Assembly (NCBI RefSeq): GCF_024505145.1
Contig: NZ_JANIAA010000017.1
Coordinates: 62,001-126,000 of the forward strand
Direction: 5' to 3'
DNA length: 64,000 bases
Source: Streptomyces rugosispiralis
Lineage (GTDB): Bacteria > Actinomycetota > Actinomycetes > Streptomycetales > Streptomycetaceae
Position numbers and translations under genes: made by a program. Of the stretch, positions 60,083 through 64,000 are shown piece by piece. The notes below the pieces were generated by a model. That model was not told the origin of the DNA. It did not search any database and was given only the letters and a program-made list of their open reading frames with translations. Positions within the stretch are counted from its first letter, which is position 1; each line of letters opens with the position of its first letter.

Positions 60083-60643
60083 TCAGGAGGGCCGGCGGAC
60101 CGCCCGCCACTCCGGCGCGAGCACCGACCAGATCTCCATGTCATGCCGCTCGCCCCGGTGCAGACGGCCCTCCCGCAGCACACCGTCCTTGGTCATGCCC
60201 AGCCGCCGGGCCACGGCGATGCTGGCCTCGTTCGCGGCCGCGGCCCACCACTCCACGCGGTGGATGCCGCGCTCCTCGATGGCCCAGTCGATGATCACGC
60301 GCGTGGCGCGGGTCACCAGGCCCCTGCCCACCGCCGACGGCTCCAGCCAGCAACCCGCCTCCGCCGTGCGCTGCTGGACGTCCATCGTGCGGAAGAGGAC
60401 CCCGCCGACCAGCTTGCCGTCCGTCCAGATGCCGTGGATCCGCCCGGCGTCGGCCGCCGCCTTGTCCGCGTATCCCTGGAGGAACGCCCGGGCCGACTCC
60501 AGGTCGGCGGCGGCGTCCGCCAGCGCGATATAGCGCCCGATGAACTCCCGTCCCCGGTCCATGTGGGCGAGGAACTCCTCGGCCTGCCACGGCTCCAGCG
60601 GGCGCAGCTCCGCGCCGTCCTCGCCCAGGGGTATCGCGTACAT
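60083..60643 (-). CDS. GNAT acetyltransferase (RimJ/RimL type)
   Basis: 186 residues. Acetyl-CoA loop AVGRGLVTRATRVIIDWAI (the R/Q-x-x-G-x-G/A pattern) and IHRVEWWAAAANEASIAVARRLGMTKDGVLRE are the hallmarks of the RimJ/L subgroup, which acetylate protein N-termini or small amines. ATG 60643 follows GGAAGGTGA. Substrate unknown. Confidence 0.87.
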   Translation of the reverse strand: MYAIPLGEDGAELRPLEPWQAEEFLAHMDRGREFIGRYIALADAAADLESARAFLQGYADKAAADAGRIHGIWTDGKLVGGVLFRTMDVQQRTAEAGCWLEPSAVGRGLVTRATRVIIDWAIEERGIHRVEWWAAAANEASIAVARRLGMTKDGVLREGRLHRGERHDMEIWSVLAPEWRAVRRPS

Positions 60644-60726
60644 CGTCACCTTCCACCGTCCGAACCAGCGCACGCAGTACGGGGGGATCCTCTCACCCGG
60701 GGGCGGTCCGCGCGTTTCCTTTTGTA

Positions 60727-60742
60727 CCTACTAGTATGTAGG
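60727..60742. promoter_or_regulatory. TetR-type operator candidate
   Basis: CCTACTAGTATGTAGG holds 5-base arms around TACTAGTA (itself a palindrome), 10 bases before the TetR gene. Probably its own operator, overlapping the promoter. Confidence 0.6.
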
Positions 60743-60751
60743 GTCGCATCC

Positions 60752-61315
60752 ATGGACACCCGGGAACGACTCATCGCAAGCACTCGTGAGCTGCTGTGGG
60801 AGCGCGGTTACGTGGGCACGAGCCCGAAGTCGATCCAGGAGCGCTCCGGAGCGGGCCAGGGCAGCATGTACCACCACTTCCGCGGCAAGTCCGACCTGGC
60901 GCTCGCCGCGATCAGCCGCAGCGCGGAGGAGCTGAGGGGCAGGGCGGAGGCCGAGTTCGGCGGTCCGGGCACCGTGGTCGAGCGGATCACCGCCTATCTG
61001 CGGCGGGAGCGGGACGCGCTGAAGGGGTGTCCGGTCGGCCGTCTCACCCAGGACCCCGATGTGATGGCGGACCCGGAGCTGCGTCGCCCGGTCGAGGAGA
61101 CCTTCGGCTGGCTCACCGACCGGCTGGCCGGGCTGCTCGCGGAGGCCCGGACGAGCGGCGAGCTCGGCACCGGGCTCGACCCGGTGGCCACGGCCACCGC
61201 GCTGGTCGCGGTGTCGCAGGGCGGCTATGTGCTGGCCCGCGCCGCCGACTCGGCCGAGGTGTACGCCCGGGCGATGGACGGGGCGCTCGGCCTGCTCGCC
61301 GCCCATGTCCGCTGA
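60752..61315 (+). CDS. TetR family regulator
   Basis: 187 residues. HTH at about 20-50 reads YVGTSPKSIQERSGAGQGSMYHHFRGK. C-terminal helices with KGCPVGRLTQDPDV (an LmrA/YxaF-type feature). Own operator candidate directly upstream. Followed 39 bases later by a tautomerase-like gene that it probably controls. Confidence 0.9.
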   Translation: MDTRERLIASTRELLWERGYVGTSPKSIQERSGAGQGSMYHHFRGKSDLALAAISRSAEELRGRAEAEFGGPGTVVERITAYLRRERDALKGCPVGRLTQDPDVMADPELRRPVEETFGWLTDRLAGLLAEARTSGELGTGLDPVATATALVAVSQGGYVLARAADSAEVYARAMDGALGLLAAHVR

Positions 61316-61354
61316 GCCCCCTCCCCCACCCCTCGCCCGAAAGAGAGCCCCGAC

Positions 61355-61741
61355 ATGCCCTTCGTCCGCATCGACGCGCTGCGGGCCGACGCCGAGCGGC
61401 TCGACGCGCTCGGCCGTGCCGTGCACGACGCCCTGGTGGACACCATCGGCTTCCCGCCCAACGACCGGTTCCAGGTGCTGACCAGCCATGACGGCACCAG
61501 CGGCATGCTGCGCTACGACGACTACCTCGGTGTGCCGCGCGACGACGGCATCGTCTACGTGGCGATCACGATGCGCTCGGGGCGCACACCGGCACAGAAG
61601 CAGGCGCTGTACCGGCGGATCGCCGAGCTCGCCGAGGAGTACGCGGGGACCGAGCCGCGGAACGTGTTCATCACCCTGACCGAGAACGAGTCGGCCGACT
61701 GGTCGTTCGGACACGGGGTGGCGCAGTACGTCGAGGGATGA
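61355..61741 (+). CDS. Tautomerase-family protein
   Basis: 128 residues. Pro2 after Met (MPFVRID) would be the catalytic N-terminal proline, as in 4-oxalocrotonate tautomerase relatives, with VYVAITMRSGRTPAQKQALYRRI and PRNVFITLTENESADWSFG typical of the longer bacterial group. Cytoplasmic; native substrate unknown. Second gene with TetR. Confidence 0.85.
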   Translation: MPFVRIDALRADAERLDALGRAVHDALVDTIGFPPNDRFQVLTSHDGTSGMLRYDDYLGVPRDDGIVYVAITMRSGRTPAQKQALYRRIAELAEEYAGTEPRNVFITLTENESADWSFGHGVAQYVEG

Positions 61742-61823
61742 GACGCCGCCATCGGGCCCGGCATGGCGAGAATCCGTTGACTTCTGTCATTTCAGCCCCT
61801 GGGAGATCTTCTCCCGGCTCCTT

Positions 61824-61852
61824 AGCGTGGGCGGGTACCACCCGCCCACGCT
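61824..61852 (+). terminator. Perfect 13-bp hairpin
   Basis: AGCGTGGGCGGGT and its exact complement around a 3-base loop, between the tautomerase stop and the ribosome site of a leader ORF. It may end the tautomerase transcript or act in the 5' leader of the membrane gene; the sequence alone does not decide. Confidence 0.6.
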
Positions 61853-61867
61853 CGGAAGGAGACGCTG

Positions 61868-61909
61868 GTGCCTGCCACGTTCGAAAGGGAGCCGGACGCC
61901 ACCCGATGA
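61868..61909 (+). CDS. Possible 13-codon leader ORF
   Basis: GTG start 6 bases after AAGGAGA, encoding VPATFEREPDATR and ending in TGA that overlaps the next ATG as ATGA. The membrane protein's own ribosome site is poor (GGGAG 15 bases away), so coupled translation is plausible. Confidence 0.45.
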   Translation: MPATFEREPDATR

Positions 61910-62373
61910 CCAAGTTCCTGCTCTCCCTGCACGTCCTGGCCGCCATTGTCGCGATCGGCCCCGTCACCGTAGCGGCCAGCATGTTCCCGCCCGCGGCCCG
62001 CAACGCCCACACGGCCGCCGCCGAGGGCGATCCGGACCTGTCCACGGTCCGGCTGCTCCACCGCATCTGCCGCGTCTACGCCGCGATGGGCCTGACCGTC
62101 CCCGTCTTCGGCTTCGCCACGGCCGCCGTGATGGGCGTCCTCGACAGCGGCTGGCTCACCGCCTCCATCGCCCTGACGGCCGCGGCCGCCGGTGTTCTGG
62201 TCGCCTTCGTCCTGCCCCGCCAGGGCGAACTCCTCGACAGCCTCGGTGCGAGCAAGGCCCTGGAGCGGTCCGACACCGTCCAACTGGCCATGTTCACAGG
62301 CGTGTTCAACCTGCTGTGGGCGACGGTGACCATCCTCATGATCGTCCGTCCGGGCTCGACCACCGGAGCCTGA
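61906..62373 (+). CDS. Small integral membrane protein, DUF2269-like
   Basis: 155 residues with four hydrophobic helices (about 3-24, 58-80, 84-103 and 125-148). First helix motif FLLSLHVLAAIVAIGPVTVAASMFP resembles DUF2269-type membrane proteins. No catalytic motif seen. Start overlaps a leader ORF. Function unknown. Confidence 0.7.
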   Translation: MTKFLLSLHVLAAIVAIGPVTVAASMFPPAARNAHTAAAEGDPDLSTVRLLHRICRVYAAMGLTVPVFGFATAAVMGVLDSGWLTASIALTAAAAGVLVAFVLPRQGELLDSLGASKALERSDTVQLAMFTGVFNLLWATVTILMIVRPGSTTGA

Positions 62374-62510
62374 CCCCGCCCCATCTCCCGCGCCATCTCC
62401 CGCCCCATCTCCCGCGCCGTGGCCCGAAGCCGGTCACTGCGCGGGAACCGGCCACTGACGCGGGATAATGATCGGGAGCGCCGGGGCGGAAACAGGAGGC
62501 GGTGCAGGCT

Positions 62511-63566
62511 ATGCACGGTGAGTACAAGGTGCCGGGCGGCAAGCTGGTCGTGGTGGATCTGGAGGTCCACGACGGCGCGCTGCGCGGGGTGCGGGTGGCG
62601 GGCGACTTCTTCCTGGAACCGGACGAGGCGCTGCACGCCATCGACCGGGCCCTGGAGGGCGCGCCCGCCGACGCCGACGCACAGGCGCTCGCCGCCCGCG
62701 TCAGGGCGGGACTGCCGGCCGACACCGTGATGTTCGGCTTCTCCCCCGAGGCCGTGGGCATCGCGGTGCGGCGGGCACTGGCCCGCGCCACCGACTGGAC
62801 GGACTACGACTGGCGGTTGATCCACGACGCGCCGCAGGACCCGGCGCTGCACATGGCCCTGGACGAGGTGCTGACCGACGAGGTCGCCGCCGGACGGCGG
62901 CCGCCCACGCTGCGGGTGTGGGAGTGGGGCAGCCCGGCCGTCATCATCGGCAGCTTCCAGTCCCTCCGCAACGAAGTGGACCCCGCGGGCGCGGCTCGCC
63001 ACGGAGTCACCGTGGTGCGGCGCATCTCCGGTGGCGGAGCCATGTTCGTCGAGGCCGAGAACACCATCACCTACTCCCTTTCGGTACCGGCCTCTCTCGT
63101 CTCCGGCCTGTCGTTCGCCGATTCCTACGCCTACCTCGACGACTGGGTTCTGACCGCGCTCGGCGACATGGGCGTCAAGGCCTGGTACCAGCCGCTCAAC
63201 GACATCGCCTCCGAGGTGGGCAAGATCGCCGGTGCCGCGCAGAAGCGTCTGGCCAGTGGTGACGGCGCGGTGCTGCACCACGTGACGATGGCGTACGACA
63301 TCGACGCGGACAAGATGCTCGATGTGCTGCGCATCGGCAAGGAGAAGCTGTCCGACAAGGGCACCGCGAGCGCCAAGAAGCGCGTCGACCCCCTGCGCCG
63401 CCAGACCGGCCGGCCCCGAGCAGAGATCATCGACCGCATGCTCAGCTCCTTCCGCGCCCGCTACGGCCTCACTCAGGGGCACGTCACCGAGGAGGAGATG
63501 GCACGCGCCGAGGAACTCGCCCGCACCAAGTACAGCAGCGAGGAGTGGACGGCTCGGGTGCCGTAG
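62511..63566 (+). CDS. Lipoate-protein ligase family, accessory domain at the N-terminus
   Basis: 351 residues. Residues 1-85 (GEYKVPGGKLVVVDLEVHDG, GDFFLEPDEALHAID) match the LplA accessory (C-terminal) domain, here placed first. The catalytic LplA_LipB domain follows: RRISGGGAMF, ENTITYSL and the Lys in NDIASEVGKIAGAAQKR. Attaches lipoate or octanoate to 2-oxoacid dehydrogenases or glycine cleavage H protein. ATG 62511 lies 11 bases after AGGAGG; GTG 62502 is too close. Domain order is unlike E. coli LplA. Confidence 0.86.
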   Translation: MHGEYKVPGGKLVVVDLEVHDGALRGVRVAGDFFLEPDEALHAIDRALEGAPADADAQALAARVRAGLPADTVMFGFSPEAVGIAVRRALARATDWTDYDWRLIHDAPQDPALHMALDEVLTDEVAAGRRPPTLRVWEWGSPAVIIGSFQSLRNEVDPAGAARHGVTVVRRISGGGAMFVEAENTITYSLSVPASLVSGLSFADSYAYLDDWVLTALGDMGVKAWYQPLNDIASEVGKIAGAAQKRLASGDGAVLHHVTMAYDIDADKMLDVLRIGKEKLSDKGTASAKKRVDPLRRQTGRPRAEIIDRMLSSFRARYGLTQGHVTEEEMARAEELARTKYSSEEWTARVP

Positions 63567-63668
63567 GAACGGACGACGGCCGGTGGCCGGGCGGGTTCGC
63601 CGACGGCTCTTGCATGTTCTATGTCATGGAGCATAAGTTACCCACACGTAAGGGAGGTGGTGGGTGGC

Positions 63669-64000
63669 ATGGTCCGGCGCAAGAGCGACAGCCGCGAGCG
63701 GATGGTGCTGAGCGCCGCGGCGCTGCTGCGTGAGTACGGCGCGAGCGCCACGAGCATCGACCGGGTGCTCGCGCACAGCGGAGCTCCGCGTGGCTCGGTC
63801 TACCACCACTTCCCGGGCGGCCGGGCGCAGTTGATCGACGAGGCGGTGGCGCTCGCCGGTGACTTCATCGCCGGGCTGATCGAGACCGGTGCGCGGGCCG
63901 ATGACCCGGTGGAGGCGGTCGACGCGTTCTTCACGCTATGGCGCGGACGGCTCGTCGAAGGCGACTTCCGGACCGGCTGCCCCATCGTGGCGGTGGCCGT
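63669..64000 (+). CDS. TetR family regulator, cut by window edge
   Basis: The first 110 residues are visible. HTH SATSIDRVLAHSGAPRGSVYHHFPGGRAQL at about 25-55 and a C-terminal start with GCPIVAVAV, as in LmrA/YxaF-like TetR proteins that sense antibiotics or flavonoids. GGGAGGTGG precedes the ATG. Targets lie beyond the window. Confidence 0.85.
   Translation, partial: MVRRKSDSRERMVLSAAALLREYGASATSIDRVLAHSGAPRGSVYHHFPGGRAQLIDEAVALAGDFIAGLIETGARADDPVEAVDAFFTLWRGRLVEGDFRTGCPIVAVA

Noticed and set aside
62380..62425. CCCCATCTCCCGCGC repeats before the lipoate ligase gene as an operator
   Set aside because: They are simple GC-rich slippage repeats without dyad symmetry.
1..64000. CRISPR array, tRNA, rRNA or phage/integrase genes
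   Set aside because: No regularly spaced repeats with unique spacers, no tRNA-like T-loop/acceptor pattern noticed, and no integrase or structural phage motifs seen.

Overview
The window looks like Streptomyces or a close relative. GC is very high (I estimate above 70%), third codon positions are almost all G or C, many genes start with GTG or are joined by ATGA stop/start overlaps, and the families are typical of that genus (SpoIIE-type phosphatases, PASTA-less Ser/Thr kinases, Tat-dependent lipoproteins, LacI/ROK/TetR/GntR regulators). There are no rRNA or tRNA genes, no CRISPR array and no housekeeping block, so I read it as accessory chromosome. Several decayed genes, one IS relic and one small inverted-repeat element support this.

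Layout. 1-6.1 kb: class II lanthipeptide locus with lanM (cut by the left edge), a 71-residue precursor lanA, and divergent lanT carrying a C39 protease. The lanA/lanT gap holds 11-bp-period heptamer repeats, and lanT contains a TTA codon. 6.2-10.6 kb: TetR regulator, then a leftward CitG-like / PrpF-like / RraA-like set with a GntR regulator. 10.8-17.8 kb: secreted PL8 polysaccharide lyase, APC permease, DoxX protein, Tat-exported alpha/beta hydrolase. 17.8-18.6 kb: a necrosis-inducing (NLP) toxin-like protein. 18.8-27 kb: formylglycine-generating enzyme, ROK regulator, sulfonate-type ABC transporter and a cytoplasmic sulfatase, ending in a secreted-protein gene wrecked by an IS605-type relic. 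27.2-33.6 kb: GH2 glycosidase, sugar ABC transporter and LacI repressor with a perfect operator. 33.7-42.3 kb: SpoIIE phosphatase, IolG/IolI-like pair under a second LacI regulator, a DJ-1/LysR deletion scar, and a two-component system. 42.5-47.8 kb: FtsX-type permease, cytochrome bd oxidase and a MITE seated on the cydB stop codon. 47.8-50.6 kb: Ser/Thr kinase coupled to an FHA protein. 50.8-53.7 kb: four secreted proteins in one operon, namely GH19 chitinase, thaumatin-like protein, GH128 glucanase and a double-psi barrel protein. 54.2-64 kb: AlkB-like oxygenase, YkuD protein, FAH hydrolase beside a second deletion scar, polyprenyl synthase plus TPR protein under an operator array, DUF4186, GNAT, TetR/tautomerase, a membrane protein with a leader ORF, lipoate ligase and a partial TetR.

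How it fits together. The strongest multi-gene system is the 50.8-53.7 kb operon. Its four secreted products match, family for family or fold for fold, the plant pathogenesis-related proteins PR-2 (beta-1,3-glucanase), PR-3 (chitinase), PR-4 (barwin, a double-psi barrel) and PR-5 (thaumatin), which suggests a complete fungal-wall attack kit. The 18.8-25.2 kb block is a coherent route for importing a sulfated compound and hydrolysing it inside the cell. The lanthipeptide locus has an uncommon Thr-Cys-rich core. With the PL8 lyase, GH2 enzyme and NLP protein, the region suggests life on decaying or living plant and fungal material. All functions are inferred from sequence motifs recognised by eye; no database search was run.
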